Notes: a model not told the origin generated them from the sequence alone. A stretch of DNA of 64,000 nucleotides from Sulfuricurvum sp. 17-40-25 (GCA_002282015.1 NCIJ01000001.1:248001-312000); one strand, 5' to 3'; counted from the stretch's first letter, positions 36,038-45,745 are shown. A program made the numbers and translations.

Positions 36038-37747
36038 ATGAACGCCATGAATGACACTTCAGCACCTGTAAAAACACTGGATGATCTAGCACGCTTGGCA
36101 GATTATTCGCTTCTAAATACCCTCACCCCGGACCCTGAGGCAAGAGCAAACGGAGTCGATCACTCTCCACGACAGGTCTTCTCAGGCCACTATGTCCCCG
36201 TGAATCCTACCCCCATCAAAGAGCCGCAGTATATAGCGCACAGTCAGACATTTTTTAAAGAACTGGGATTTGATGACTCACTAGCTACAGATGAGGATTT
36301 CATGCGAATGTTCTCCGGCGATACATCCAATGTACCTCAACCGCTTCGAACGGCAGGTTGGGCGACAGGATATGCTCTCTCCATCTATGGGACCGAATAC
36401 TATAATCAGTGCCCCTTCCAAACAGGGAACGGCTATGGTGACGGTCGTGCTGTTTCCATCCTTGAGGCCAATATCAACGGTAAACGGTGGGAAATGCAGC
36501 TCAAAGGGGGCGGTAGAACGCCTTACTGCCGCGGAGCCGATGGGCGTGCAGTATTGCGTTCAAGTATACGAGAGTTTTTAGCACAAGAGCATATGCATGC
36601 ATTGGATATACCTACTTCACGTTCATTGACTCTGTACACCTCTAAAACAGAAAAGGTCAAACGTCCGTGGTTTAACCAAGGATCGTATTCCAGAGACCCC
36701 GAAGTGATGATCGAAGAGGACGTCGCGATCACCACACGGGTAGCTCCTTCGTTTCTACGAGTGGGTCAGCTCGAACTTTTTGGCCGTCGTGCGCGTAAAA
36801 ATGAGCACTCAAAAGCTCACAAAGAGCTCGAGCAGATCGTATTACATTTGATTGAGCGTGAATACAGCGACGCCATCGATGCGCAGTTACCTCTTGAGGA
36901 AAAGGTACTCATGCTGGCAACCCAGTTTCGCAGCCGCCTCACCTCTCTGGTGGCAAACTGGATTCGTGTAGGCTACTGCCAAGGAAACTTCAACGGCGAC
37001 AACACGGCCGCAGGAGGGTTTACCCTCGATTACGGTCCATTTGGATTTATCGATATGTTTGATCCAAAATATCAGCCATGGACAGGTGGGGGAGTCCACT
37101 TCTCATTTTTCAATCAGCCTCAGGCAGCCCAACGTAACTTTCACATGTTTTGCTCGGCACTCAAACCGCTTATAGAGTCAAATCCGGAGGTTCTAAGCCG
37201 CCTGGATGAGATCGACCATGGTTTTTCCAAGATCATGCTGGAGCAAATGGAAACAATGTTGGCTTCAAAACTGGGTCTCTCCACCTATGATGCCGCACTG
37301 GTCCAAGAACTCTTTAGTCTCATGGTCCAGACTCACGTTGATTATACGATCTTCTTTCGTGAGCTCTCATCGGTACCTGAGGAGATCAGTCCACTGCTGA
37401 GAAGCTTTTACGATGAGACGTTTCTTGATAAAAAACTACTAGAGAGCTGGTCAGCATGGCTGGAAAAATGGAAATCACTCATCAATGCCACTACCACAGA
37501 GTCTCGCGAGAAGCTCTCGCAGCAGATGAAACGTATTAACCCAAAATACACGTTGCGAGAATGGTTTTTAGTACCCGCTTATCAACAAGCCACTACCGGA
37601 GACTATACGCTTATCAGAGAGTTGCAAGAGGTTATGACAAACCCATACGATGAGCAATCTGCTGAGATAGAAGAGAAATATTATCGGGAAAAACCTTCCC
37701 ACTTCTTTGACATCGCAGGCATATCTCATGTCAGCTGTTCGTCGTAA
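36038..37747 (+). CDS. selO: Protein adenylyltransferase SelO
   Basis: 569 residues from ATG 36038 (AAGGA upstream). The pseudokinase-fold core has [18 protein letters not shown] (about 153-170), [15 protein letters not shown], and the metal-binding [19 protein letters not shown] near 330. The C-terminus ends HVSCSS, so a Cys stands where eukaryotic SelO has selenocysteine. SelO transfers AMP to Ser/Thr/Tyr of partner proteins in redox stress responses. Longer than E. coli SelO, matching the longer family branch. It converges with the next gene at a small hairpin. Confidence 0.93.
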   Translation: MNAMNDTSAPVKTLDDLARLADYSLLNTLTPDPEARANGVDHSPRQVFSGHYVPVNPTPIKEPQYIAHSQTFFKELGFDDSLATDEDFMRMFSGDTSNVPQPLRTAGWATGYALSIYGTEYYNQCPFQTGNGYGDGRAVSILEANINGKRWEMQLKGGGRTPYCRGADGRAVLRSSIREFLAQEHMHALDIPTSRSLTLYTSKTEKVKRPWFNQGSYSRDPEVMIEEDVAITTRVAPSFLRVGQLELFGRRARKNEHSKAHKELEQIVLHLIEREYSDAIDAQLPLEEKVLMLATQFRSRLTSLVANWIRVGYCQGNFNGDNTAAGGFTLDYGPFGFIDMFDPKYQPWTGGGVHFSFFNQPQAAQRNFHMFCSALKPLIESNPEVLSRLDEIDHGFSKIMLEQMETMLASKLGLSTYDAALVQELFSLMVQTHVDYTIFFRELSSVPEEISPLLRSFYDETFLDKKLLESWSAWLEKWKSLINATTTESREKLSQQMKRINPKYTLREWFLVPAYQQATTGDYTLIRELQEVMTNPYDEQSAEIEEKYYREKPSHFFDIAGISHVSCSS

Positions 37748-37758
37748 TCAACCCTCTA

Positions 37759-37776
37759 GGGCTCAGTATCACCTGA
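37759..37776. terminator. Small hairpin between convergent genes
   Basis: GCTCAG and CTGAGC pair around TATCAC, extended by two G-U pairs. It sits between the stops of selO and the minus-strand gene at 37779. There is no clean T-run on either side, so terminator function is weakly supported. Confidence 0.35.
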
Positions 37777-37778
37777 GC

Positions 37779-38234
37779 TTAAAACTCCATTGGAGCTTCT
37801 TTTGATCTTTGGATGTAGAGCAAGACATTCGTAAAAGCATATTGATCCATCACTTCGATCCCCTCTTCTTCGTATTCCAACAAATAGTCCAATCCATCCA
37901 ACTCGATGTTTTTGACTTTTTTTAGATAAACAACGTGGAGCAATAGATCGGCTAGATCGCTAACAGGGATAAATTTCCTAAAATCTTTTTTGAACTCTCT
38001 TATGTATTTACTGCCTATTGTTTCATTGGACATCAGAAGTATCCACAAAATGATCTTGTCTATCTTTTCAGGTGCATTCACTTTTTTTAAAAAACTGTCA
38101 TAGAGCTCTTTGTTTTGAGCCATTTCTTCGAGCTGTTCATTGGCTTGTGCTATTAAAAAGTTGATTCTAACATCGCTTAATTTGTCATTTTTAAAATTCT
38201 CTAACAGTGACTCTGAAATTTGAAATGTGTGCAT
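37779..38234 (-). CDS. Hypothetical cytoplasmic protein
   Basis: 151 residues, charged and helical, with no membrane helix or signal peptide. Motifs such as KIDKIILWILLMSNETIGSK and LDYLLEYEEEGIEVMDQYAF do not bring a family to mind. It lies between selO and the second toxin-antitoxin pair on the toxin's strand but 61 bases away, so it may be separate. Codon use looks like its neighbours. Confidence 0.6.
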   Translation of the reverse strand: MHTFQISESLLENFKNDKLSDVRINFLIAQANEQLEEMAQNKELYDSFLKKVNAPEKIDKIILWILLMSNETIGSKYIREFKKDFRKFIPVSDLADLLLHVVYLKKVKNIELDGLDYLLEYEEEGIEVMDQYAFTNVLLYIQRSKEAPMEF

Positions 38235-38295
38235 TATTTCTCTTTTTGTTTAAATTATCTAATTAATGACTTTGGGGATCACTTGACCCTACTCT

Positions 38296-38604
38296 TCATT
38301 TTTTTTCTTTTAATCGTTTCAATGCCGTTTTATACACCGCCATATCGTCTCGTTCACCGATCGCCATGATATGGATCAAAATTTCCTCTTCGACCACTTC
38401 ATAGACGATCCGAATCTTCTTTTTTTCGGCATACATCTTTCGATACCCAGAGAGATCAATTCCGCTTCTATTTCCTAACTTCTCTCCTAACTCAGGAGAA
38501 ATAGAAATTTTCACAAGCTGTTTAGCAACGCGTTCACGAACTCCATTATCCAACTCTAGAAACTCTTTTTCGGCTTCTGGATGAAATTTGAGCGTGTATG
38601 CCAT
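38296..38604 (-). CDS. Type II toxin, RelE family
   Basis: 102 residues. YTLKFHPEAEKEFLELD, LSGYRKMYAEKKKIRIVYEV and IHIMAIGERDDMAVYKTA follow the RelE mRNA-interferase pattern, ending in a Lys-rich tail. ATG 38604 shares a base with the antitoxin stop (TAATG), so they are co-translated. It is not close in sequence to the other RelE-like toxin at 33544, so the two pairs look independent in origin. Confidence 0.88.
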   Translation of the reverse strand: MAYTLKFHPEAEKEFLELDNGVRERVAKQLVKISISPELGEKLGNRSGIDLSGYRKMYAEKKKIRIVYEVVEEEILIHIMAIGERDDMAVYKTALKRLKEKK

Positions 38605-38894
38605 TAGAGGACAATGCCCGCTTTTGCCATTACATCATCAAATGGGATATAGGACTCTTTTGGAGTTTCTTTACGCTCACGGATCAGTTCTGCCAAACCG
38701 ATATGTTCTGCCATATCTGCTAATTCTTTTATACGCTCGTATTCATCGATGCTCAGCATGACCGCTTCAGGGCGGTTATTTTTCATCACGGCAATCTTTT
38801 CGACACTGTGATGGGAAATTTTATCCAATGTTTGACGCAGTGTTTTGAGCAGATCAGTAACCGATACCATCTCTTCACGACTGTATGCAATCAT
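38604..38894 (-). CDS. Type II antitoxin, Phd/YefM-like (RelB role)
   Basis: 96 residues: MVSVTDLLKTLRQTLDKIS, then EKIAVMKNNRPEAVMLSIDEYERI, a YefM-like DNA-binding fold. The C-terminal half (TPKESYIPFDDVMAKAG) would wrap the toxin. AAAGGA precedes the ATG. It shares the KNNRPEAVMLS-type core with the antitoxin at 33824 but differs elsewhere. The palindrome at 38912-38925 is a likely operator. Confidence 0.87.
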   Translation of the reverse strand: MIAYSREEMVSVTDLLKTLRQTLDKISHHSVEKIAVMKNNRPEAVMLSIDEYERIKELADMAEHIGLAELIRERKETPKESYIPFDDVMAKAGIVL

Positions 38895-38911
38895 AATTAA
38901 TCCTTTATACT

Positions 38912-38925
38912 ATTCTTTAAAGAAT
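38912..38925. promoter_or_regulatory. Perfect 14-bp palindrome before the second toxin-antitoxin operon
   Basis: ATTCTTTAAAGAAT is its own reverse complement, flanked by near-symmetric TATA steps. It begins 18 bases before the antitoxin start. TATAAT on the minus strand at 38925-38930 touches its edge, so binding here could block the promoter. Confidence 0.5.
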
Positions 38926-38949
38926 TATACAATGTTTTTAGGAAATCTT

Positions 38950-39264
38950 TTATAATCCGCTTTTAATTGCTTCTTTGATTATCGGGGCAACTGTTTCTGG
39001 CTTAATGCCGCGTTCTTGACAATATGGTGTTTGCAACTAGATAGAAAGTTGTTTTTGCCCTTTGCTGGCATTACATCCACAACAGCATAGCGCAATATTT
39101 TCTTTCGTAATAATTTTTGCGTCATTAATAATATGTTCCCAGCTGGCAGCTGTTTTTTTAGAAACTTTTACAGATGTAAATTCAACACCACAATAAACAC
39201 ATCGTTTATCACGTTCACGCACCTCTTTTTCAAGCCATGATGGGATATTCCAATTATTCGCCAC
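38950..39264 (-). pseudogene. HNH endonuclease gene interrupted by an in-frame TAG
   Basis: The first 75 codons (39037-39264) encode an HNH-type protein: RCVYCGV, ASWEHIINDAKI and CCCGCNASKG carry the zinc cysteines and HNH residues. A TAG at 39037-39039 then stops the frame. The same frame continues without a shift for 28 codons (LQTPYCQERGIKPETV, APIIKEAIKSGL) to TAA at 38950. This is the expected tail of small HNH proteins, which in my recollection have Trp at the stop position, so TGG to TAG is the simplest change. It is either a recent pseudogene or a read-through product. The HNH core itself is intact. Confidence 0.8.
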
Positions 39265-39286
39265 TATCTATCCTTAGTCCACTTTT

Positions 39287-41506
39287 TTATAGCCGTACGA
39301 TCTTCGCCCCAAATCCCCCAAGATGCTGAGGGGCATCGGTGAAACTTAGTACGCTTGGATGGACTTTTAAGAACTCTTTGACCGCATAGGAAAGTTTCCC
39401 CGTCCCGATACCGTGATAGATGATCACCTCATCGAAACCTTGAAGCAGTGCATCCGAGAGAAACTTGTCCATGCGCTCGCATGCTTCTTCGCCTCTCAGA
39501 CCATGCAGGTCAAGCTTGAGCCCGCTTTTTTGCTCGATGTTGGCAGTATGAGTCGTCTTTAGCTTTTTAGGAAGATTGCCTGAGGGTTTAAGATCGAAGA
39601 GCTTAACACGCAAACGCATTCCCTCAACCTCGATCATCGCATCTTTGCTTCCAATACTCACAATCGTTGCGCGTTGATTTCGATATTTCACCGTTTGCCC
39701 TACCGTAAAGACGATTGGCTCAGGCTCAGCAATTTTTAGAGGCTGATCTTTGGGGATCATTGCGGCTGCTTTGTTGAGCTGTCGATGGATGGCTGCCATG
39801 TCCATGCCCCGTGCTGCCTCTTTGGCCTCATTGGTCGCCGCATCATACAGTGCACGCAGACGGTTTTTCTCAGTATCGAGTTCACTGCGAAGCGTTTCGC
39901 GTGCCTCTTTGAGCGCGAGTTCTTGACTCTTGAGTAAGTCCAATCGCTCATCGACCTCTTTGTTCTTGAGTTTAAGAGCACGTTCGAGTTCGCTTCCGCG
40001 TTCGATGAGGATATTGAGCTTCTCATGATTCTCACCATACAGCACTTTGGCACGGCTGATAATGTTTTGATTGATACCGTAGCGTGAAGCCGTCTCGAAT
40101 GCATAACTCTTTCCGATCACGCCGTTTAGAAACTCATAGGTCGGAACGCGGTGTTCTTCATCATAGATGGCCGCTAACAGCTCCACATCATCACGATCCG
40201 CCATCAATGCCGCAAGACGTTTATGGTGGGTGGTTACGATGATCTTCTGACCCCGCTTTATCAGATCATCCAACACGACAGCAAACAAAGCCGCCGCTTC
40301 GTCACTGTCCGTACCCAACTCGATCTCGTCCACTCCTACAAGGGCATTTTTATGCTCAAACAGATGACTGAACTGCACCATCCGTCCTGCAAAGGTCGAG
40401 ATATCGTTACTGACACTTTGCGGATCGTCGATAACCGCTTCGATACGTTTGAATCCGCCGATGTGGGATTTGTGTGCATTGAGTTTCATCGGGATGAGAT
40501 ATTTTGCCATCGCGCAGGCACTGAGGATCGATTTGAGCAACATCGTCTTACCACCGGCATTGACCCCGGTGATCATCAGCAGATTTCCTTTGAACTCTAC
40601 GCTGACCGGTTTGGGTTTATGCAATGCAGGATGAGAGAACTCTTCGAGTATGATCTTGTTGTCACTTTGCGGTTTGAGGATCGCATACCCTTTAGACCTC
40701 GCAAACAAAACACGCGCCTGATAGTGATCAAACCGCTCAAACTCACGGTCGATAAAACCTATAAACGGTGTCAATGGCTGGAGTTTGGTTGAAAAGCGCT
40801 TGGCATATTCATAGAGCTTTGCTTCACGGTCTTGCATCACATGGCGCAGCTGTTCTTTGGAGCGTAGGATTGCATCAGGAGCTACGTAGAAAAACCCCCC
40901 CGCCGTACGACCGATGACCGCCCCTTTGAACACATGATTAAATCCACCACGCAACAGCAGACACTCTTCGTCATTGATATAGTGCACTTGGGTATCCACG
41001 AGGTAGGGAGCCAGTTTTTGGGTGTATACAAGCCGTTTCATCGACTCATTGATCTCGGTCTTGATCGCTTTGATCCGTTGAGCAATTTTAAACAGCTCTT
41101 CATCACGCGATTCGATAAATTTGCCCGTCTCATCAAAATAGTCGTCGATCTCATTGAACGGCTCAGGGATTTGGATTGTCTCCATCCACTCACCGATAAG
41201 ACCTGCAAACTCTTTATTACGAAGGGTGCGAAAATAGCGGACTACTTTGATAAGCTCATACATATCTTCAAAACGCAAAACTCCCTGCTTTTTGAGATGG
41301 TTGATGATGGTCTCAAATGCGATGCTTTTGGAAGGTGCTTTAAATTCTAATAGATCAAGTGCCTGAATATAGCGAAAGTGGCGTTCCTGATCTCCTGGGA
41401 TAGCAACGTTTTGAGGACGTGCAAAAAACTGCTCAAGCTCCCAGAGATGAGCTATGAGGTCGAGCTTGCCGAAAAGCTCGGAGAGATTGGCAGAGAGATG
41501 ACTCAT
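39287..41506 (-). CDS. mutS2: MutS2 family endonuclease/ATPase with Smr domain
   Basis: 739 residues from ATG 41506, which overlaps the upstream stop in ATGA; the GTG two codons earlier is less likely. The ATPase core has Walker A ITGVNAGGKTMLLKS (about 313) and Walker B LVGVDEIELGTDSDEAAA. A coiled coil follows (about 480-580), then a C-terminal Smr nuclease domain (about 665-739, LDLHGLRGEEA, YHGIGTGKL). MutS2 acts on recombination intermediates and, in some species, on collided ribosomes. The murC-membrane protein-mutS2 order is as I recall it in Campylobacter and Helicobacter. Confidence 0.94.
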   Translation of the reverse strand: MSHLSANLSELFGKLDLIAHLWELEQFFARPQNVAIPGDQERHFRYIQALDLLEFKAPSKSIAFETIINHLKKQGVLRFEDMYELIKVVRYFRTLRNKEFAGLIGEWMETIQIPEPFNEIDDYFDETGKFIESRDEELFKIAQRIKAIKTEINESMKRLVYTQKLAPYLVDTQVHYINDEECLLLRGGFNHVFKGAVIGRTAGGFFYVAPDAILRSKEQLRHVMQDREAKLYEYAKRFSTKLQPLTPFIGFIDREFERFDHYQARVLFARSKGYAILKPQSDNKIILEEFSHPALHKPKPVSVEFKGNLLMITGVNAGGKTMLLKSILSACAMAKYLIPMKLNAHKSHIGGFKRIEAVIDDPQSVSNDISTFAGRMVQFSHLFEHKNALVGVDEIELGTDSDEAAALFAVVLDDLIKRGQKIIVTTHHKRLAALMADRDDVELLAAIYDEEHRVPTYEFLNGVIGKSYAFETASRYGINQNIISRAKVLYGENHEKLNILIERGSELERALKLKNKEVDERLDLLKSQELALKEARETLRSELDTEKNRLRALYDAATNEAKEAARGMDMAAIHRQLNKAAAMIPKDQPLKIAEPEPIVFTVGQTVKYRNQRATIVSIGSKDAMIEVEGMRLRVKLFDLKPSGNLPKKLKTTHTANIEQKSGLKLDLHGLRGEEACERMDKFLSDALLQGFDEVIIYHGIGTGKLSYAVKEFLKVHPSVLSFTDAPQHLGGFGAKIVRL

Positions 41507-41832
41507 CGACACTCAGCAGCACTAAAGATCTGATTAGGATAACGGGTTCCCTGATTACCGATAAAACTTTGCGTTCCGACACTGTAACCAAACGTTTCAC
41601 GATTCACATTCACTCCATTACAGCGCAGTGTTTCACCATTGGTGTATTTGAGCTGCATCTCATTGATGTGTTTGCTTTCCAAGTCTTTCATAATATTATA
41701 AAGAATCGCATTGGCAATAATCAGAGTCAATAGCAGAAGAGTGATCCATTTTTGACGAAAGCTCAATGAAGTAAAGAAGTGCATCCACATAAAAGCGATG
41801 ACAACGATACCAAACCAGAGTAAGTATCCCAT
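41503..41832 (-). CDS. Small membrane protein between murC and mutS2
   Basis: 109 residues, two N-terminal membrane helices (about 3-20 and 28-46) and a polar tail with two cysteines (LRCNGVN and AECR). No family recognised. It begins 3 bases after the murC stop and overlaps mutS2 by 4 bases. A membrane protein in this slot is conserved in position in Campylobacter as I remember it, suggesting an envelope role tied to MurC. That is inference. Confidence 0.75.
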   Translation of the reverse strand: MGYLLWFGIVVIAFMWMHFFTSLSFRQKWITLLLLTLIIANAILYNIMKDLESKHINEMQLKYTNGETLRCNGVNVNRETFGYSVGTQSFIGNQGTRYPNQIFSAAECR

Positions 41833-41835
41833 CGT

Positions 41836-43146
41836 TTACTTAATCCCCCGCAATTGATACGTCAAATCCCCTGCCCCAAAACCGACGATCAGATCTTTAT
41901 CATACGTCTTGAGAACCTCATCGCCAACGATCACTTGGATGGTATCTCCCTCTCGCTCAAGTTTATCTGCGAGGATAAGGTTATAGCGTGAAAAATGACC
42001 TGCGAAATCGATATCCTGATGTTCTTCACTCGCTGCCCATACCGGGAGAATCACGAGTTCATCCACACCTTCAAAACACTCTATAAACGCTTGCAAATTA
42101 TCCATCGTACGAGAATACTTGTGCGGCTGCCATATAGCCGTAACACGTTCAAAGCCTTTGAGCTGTGCATAGGTTAGGAGTGATTGCATTGTTGCTTTGA
42201 TCTCGGTTGGGTGATGCGCGTAATCATCGATTATGACACAGTCTAATCCTTTGAAAACAACATCAAAACGTTTTTTGATTCCGCGGAAATTGAGCAGATG
42301 AACACGGATCGATGCGATACTCATCGTCTGTGCCGCCGCCATGATGGCCAGTGACGCATCCATCGCGATGTGTTCCCCAAAGCCCCATACTTCAAACTCA
42401 CCAAAACCTTTGAGATGAAAACGGGTATACGGCTCATCATCGATGAGTGTATAGGTGATGTTGGTGATATCCGTACTTGGATAGAGTCGAAGCGCATCGC
42501 ACGTCAATGTTGCCATAAACGGATCTTCCGCATTGATAACGCGTACGCTTCCCATCTCGATAAAACGGCGATAGGCATTGTGAAAATCGTCCATATTATA
42601 GTTATAGTACTCCATATGCTCAGGTTCTGCGTTGGTAACGATGGAACAATATGGATTGGAATTGAGAAAACTGCCATCAGACTCGTCTGCTTCAAACAGC
42701 AAAACATCCGTACTACCATCATAGCGGACATTGGAACCAAACCCTTTGGATTCCGCTCCGATGATCGCACTACCGTCCATGATAGCTGCCAAAATAGCCG
42801 TCGTCGTACTCTTACCGTGAGCACCGCACACTGCATACACTTTTTTCTCATTCAAAATACGCAACAATGCGTCACGACGGTGCAATACTTCAATCCCGCG
42901 GCGCTGTGCTTCGACCACTTCCGAGTTTGTAGGCTTGATGATCGCTGAGTGGATAACCAGCTCACATCCATCAGGAATATTGTTGGTATCATGTCCGATC
43001 ATCACACTGATGTCACGATCACGCAAACGTTCTGTAATATGGGTCTCTTTCATATCCGATCCGCTAACATCATGGCCGCCAAAACGCATGTATTTTGCCA
43101 ATCCGGAGATTCCGATTCCGCCAATACCGATAAAATGTACTTTCAT
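41836..43146 (-). CDS. murC: UDP-N-acetylmuramate--L-alanine ligase
   Basis: 436 residues. The N-terminal UDP-binding fold has FIGIGGIGISGLAKYM. The ATP site reads CGAHGKSTTTAIL near 108, with EADESDGSFL near 155. DDYAHHPTEIKATM near 290 marks the central-to-C-terminal region. It adds the first amino acid of the peptidoglycan stem peptide in the cytoplasm. ATG overlaps the previous stop by 4 bases. Confidence 0.96.
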   Translation of the reverse strand: MKVHFIGIGGIGISGLAKYMRFGGHDVSGSDMKETHITERLRDRDISVMIGHDTNNIPDGCELVIHSAIIKPTNSEVVEAQRRGIEVLHRRDALLRILNEKKVYAVCGAHGKSTTTAILAAIMDGSAIIGAESKGFGSNVRYDGSTDVLLFEADESDGSFLNSNPYCSIVTNAEPEHMEYYNYNMDDFHNAYRRFIEMGSVRVINAEDPFMATLTCDALRLYPSTDITNITYTLIDDEPYTRFHLKGFGEFEVWGFGEHIAMDASLAIMAAAQTMSIASIRVHLLNFRGIKKRFDVVFKGLDCVIIDDYAHHPTEIKATMQSLLTYAQLKGFERVTAIWQPHKYSRTMDNLQAFIECFEGVDELVILPVWAASEEHQDIDFAGHFSRYNLILADKLEREGDTIQVIVGDEVLKTYDKDLIVGFGAGDLTYQLRGIK

Positions 43147-43622
43147 TCTGTCTCCCCCGTTGTTTCAATGCATTTTTTGAACTCACTGATGTAAAACTTT
43201 CCACCCTCTTGCGTCGCCTTCATGTCCACATACTCATCGATAAAATCATCGAACGGGATTTTCGCGTCACACGCTGCACGGTGTAACTTCATCGCTTCAT
43301 TAAACGGCTCATCTTTGCTTAATCCGCCGATAACTTCAAACAAAGCACTCGCATCGCTAGCCGACCCTGCACTGTAATGCTCAATAGCATACTCGTACAA
43401 AGCACGAAGTGTTGCGAAGTCCTGGACTTCATTCATGTCCAGACGCTCTAAGTTCTCTAGCGCATTGGTCATACGCTCCAGTGCAAGATCCAGGATATTG
43501 GCATAATACGCCATCAATGTATCATCATCAAACACTTCATGCGCCTGTGCTTCGAGAACATACAGTGCCGCTATATCACCTGCTTCTTGTGCCTTATAAA
43601 TCTTTTCCTTGAGTTCATCCAT
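43143..43622 (-). CDS. Hypothetical helical protein upstream of murC
   Basis: 159 residues, acidic and all-helical (EKIYKAQEAGDIAALYVLE opening), with no signal or membrane segment. I do not recognise the family. It overlaps the aminotransferase gene by 8 bases and murC by 4, so it is firmly within the peptidoglycan-related operon. A role there is plausible but not shown by sequence. Confidence 0.75.
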   Translation of the reverse strand: MDELKEKIYKAQEAGDIAALYVLEAQAHEVFDDDTLMAYYANILDLALERMTNALENLERLDMNEVQDFATLRALYEYAIEHYSAGSASDASALFEVIGGLSKDEPFNEAMKLHRAACDAKIPFDDFIDEYVDMKATQEGGKFYISEFKKCIETTGETE

Positions 43623-44754
43623 TGAGTGCCTCCTTGACTCGCATAAGCGCTTGTATTGTTTTGGTGGTTTCTTCGACTAATGCAATACGGATATAACCGA
43701 TACCCGGATTTTCGCCTCTTTGATCCGCGCGGGCCAAAAACTCTCCCGGTAACACTTTTACGTTGTAATCACGATAAAGTCGTTGGGTAAATTCCAGAGC
43801 ATTAGGGACTTGGAGCCACAGATAAAATGTCGCATCCGAGGTCTCAACTCCCAGTATCTCACGTGCCGCTTTAAAGTTCTGTGCATACACTTCACGTGCC
43901 ACTTGGACATGTTTATCATCCGCCCACGCCATTGCCGCAGCTGCCTGAAGAGGTAATGGAGACGCACACCCCACATAAGTACGGTATTGTGCATATCCTT
44001 TTAAGATCGTCGCATCCCCAGCGATAAATCCACTGCGTAATCCCGGAGCCGAAGAACGTTTAGAAATCGAATTGATCACAAGTACATTTTTAAAACTGAC
44101 ATTCCCGACATGCACTGATGCTTCTAGCAGTGATGGGACTTTTTGAGCCGTATAAATCTCGCTGTAACACTCATCGTTAATAAGACAAAAATCATGCTTG
44201 AGCGCAAGTTTGACCCACTCTCCCAACTCATCAATCGACAATACCGAAGCCGTCGGATTATTAGGGAAATTCAAAATGACTAAATCACACTTTGCCAGCT
44301 CCTCTTCATTGATTAATGGCTTAAAAGCATTTTGCTGGGTCAAGTTCAGATGAATCACTTTCGCACGTGACGCAACCGCCGCCCCCTCATAGATCTGATA
44401 AAACGGATTGGTATACGCCATCACTGCATTAGGCTTATCAAACAGATAATACTGAGGAAAATTAAAGAGCACTTCACGTGTTCCAAAACTGCTGATAAGT
44501 TCATTGGCTTTTAGTTCGACACCAAAACGGCTTTTGACAAAGTTGCGCATAGACTCATTAAGAACTGCTTCTCCAGCAGTCTTTGGATAACGACGTAGAT
44601 CTTCAGAGTGTTTTGCTAGGGATTTTTGGATAAAAGAAGGCGTTTCAAACTGCGGCTCACCGATAGTCAGTGCGACAGGAGAATACGCTGGATTGGGAGT
44701 GATCCCCTCAAGCAGAGAAGTTAGTTTTTCAAATGGATAAGGTTCAAAATGCAA
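43615..44754 (-). CDS. PLP-dependent class I/II aminotransferase (DapC-like)
   Basis: 379 residues. The PLP lysine lies in INSISKRSSAPGLRSGF near 240; NFPNNPTASV near 165 and INDECYSEIY near 190 are the usual cofactor-binding segments. Helicobacter has a similar gene beside murC that I recall as N-succinyldiaminopimelate aminotransferase, which would feed lysine and peptidoglycan synthesis. The start appears to be TTG at 44754, as no nearby ATG exists and the protein is then full length. The ribosome site is weak, so an upstream ATT cannot be excluded. Confidence 0.88.
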   Translation of the reverse strand: MHFEPYPFEKLTSLLEGITPNPAYSPVALTIGEPQFETPSFIQKSLAKHSEDLRRYPKTAGEAVLNESMRNFVKSRFGVELKANELISSFGTREVLFNFPQYYLFDKPNAVMAYTNPFYQIYEGAAVASRAKVIHLNLTQQNAFKPLINEEELAKCDLVILNFPNNPTASVLSIDELGEWVKLALKHDFCLINDECYSEIYTAQKVPSLLEASVHVGNVSFKNVLVINSISKRSSAPGLRSGFIAGDATILKGYAQYRTYVGCASPLPLQAAAAMAWADDKHVQVAREVYAQNFKAAREILGVETSDATFYLWLQVPNALEFTQRLYRDYNVKVLPGEFLARADQRGENPGIGYIRIALVEETTKTIQALMRVKEALNG

Positions 44755-44802
44755 AGGACGATCTTTAATATGAGATATTTAATCCTATATTATAGCGATT
44801 TT

Positions 44803-45576
44803 TTACTTATCCTCTTTCCCGCTGCTGATCGATTCCAATCGTTTCAAGTTATAGCCGTCAATAATCATATAACGCGGTTGTGCCATGTTATCAAGACCTG
44901 CTTTCATATGATGGTTGTCGATCGAAAAAGCCATATCGTATCCCGCCTCTTTTGCTTTGATTAACAGATCTTTATCGTAAATACCAAACGGCCATGCCAA
45001 ATATTTGATACCGTGACCCATTTTTTTCTCCAAAGTCGCTTTAGATTTATACAATTGCGTATGCACTGATTTTGCGTATTCTTCAGGTGAAAGTGATTTT
45101 TTCTCTCGTTTAAAATTAGGATGCCAATACGTATGTGACTCTACATGAAACAGTTTTGTGGCTTCCAGCTCTCGTAACTGATCCCATGTCATCGCGTATT
45201 TGGCATTGGAAATAGCACTTGGATAGATGAACAAAGTGACAGGAACTTTGTATTTTTTGATAATAGGAGCCATATCGCTGTAAACACTTTTATGGCCATC
45301 ATCCGCAGTGATAACGATTGATTTTGCGGGGATCGATTTAATCTCCCCTTTGATATAACGCGCCGCAGTGTCCAAGGTAATCACTGTATAACCGTTTTTA
45401 ATAAGCCACTCCAGCTGAGAAGCGAAATCTTTGGTTTTGATTGTCATCGAGTCTTTGACTTCGGCACCGCAGCGGTGATAACACAAGACAGGGATACTTT
45501 GAACCGCATATGAGGGGATACATAAAAATACGGTTGTCAGTAAGATTAAGAGAAACTTGGATGATTTAAACGCCAT
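44803..45576 (-). CDS. Secreted polysaccharide deacetylase family protein
   Basis: 257 residues with a signal peptide (about 1-25). The NodB-type domain shows IPVLCYHRCG, IVITADDGHKSV (motif 1, Asp pair), SHTYWHPNF (motif 2, metal His residues) and YLAWPFGIYDKDLL. It likely removes acetyl groups from a cell-wall or surface polysaccharide in the periplasm. A perfect 20-bp palindrome lies 26 bases before the ATG. Downstream is the aminotransferase on the same strand, 48 bases away. Confidence 0.88.
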   Translation of the reverse strand: MAFKSSKFLLILLTTVFLCIPSYAVQSIPVLCYHRCGAEVKDSMTIKTKDFASQLEWLIKNGYTVITLDTAARYIKGEIKSIPAKSIVITADDGHKSVYSDMAPIIKKYKVPVTLFIYPSAISNAKYAMTWDQLRELEATKLFHVESHTYWHPNFKREKKSLSPEEYAKSVHTQLYKSKATLEKKMGHGIKYLAWPFGIYDKDLLIKAKEAGYDMAFSIDNHHMKAGLDNMAQPRYMIIDGYNLKRLESISSGKEDK

Positions 45577-45601
45577 AATAAATAACTCGATTCATTTGAT
45601 T

Positions 45602-45621
45602 TATATAATCATGATTATATA
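45602..45621. promoter_or_regulatory. Perfect 20-bp palindrome in the divergent deacetylase/cyclase gap
   Basis: TATATAATCATGATTATATA is fully self-complementary and centred 35 bases before the deacetylase start. It could be an operator for a dimeric repressor. It resembles a Fur-type AT-rich site only loosely. It contains TATAAT on both strands. Confidence 0.5.
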
Positions 45622-45745
45622 CAAAAGATTTGAGGATACAAATTGAAATAATAACTTGATTAAAAAAAATACAAAAGATCTTTAATAAAGCTCAAGGTGA
45701 TAATACGTATACTATAATAAAATAATATAATACCATGAGGGGAAA

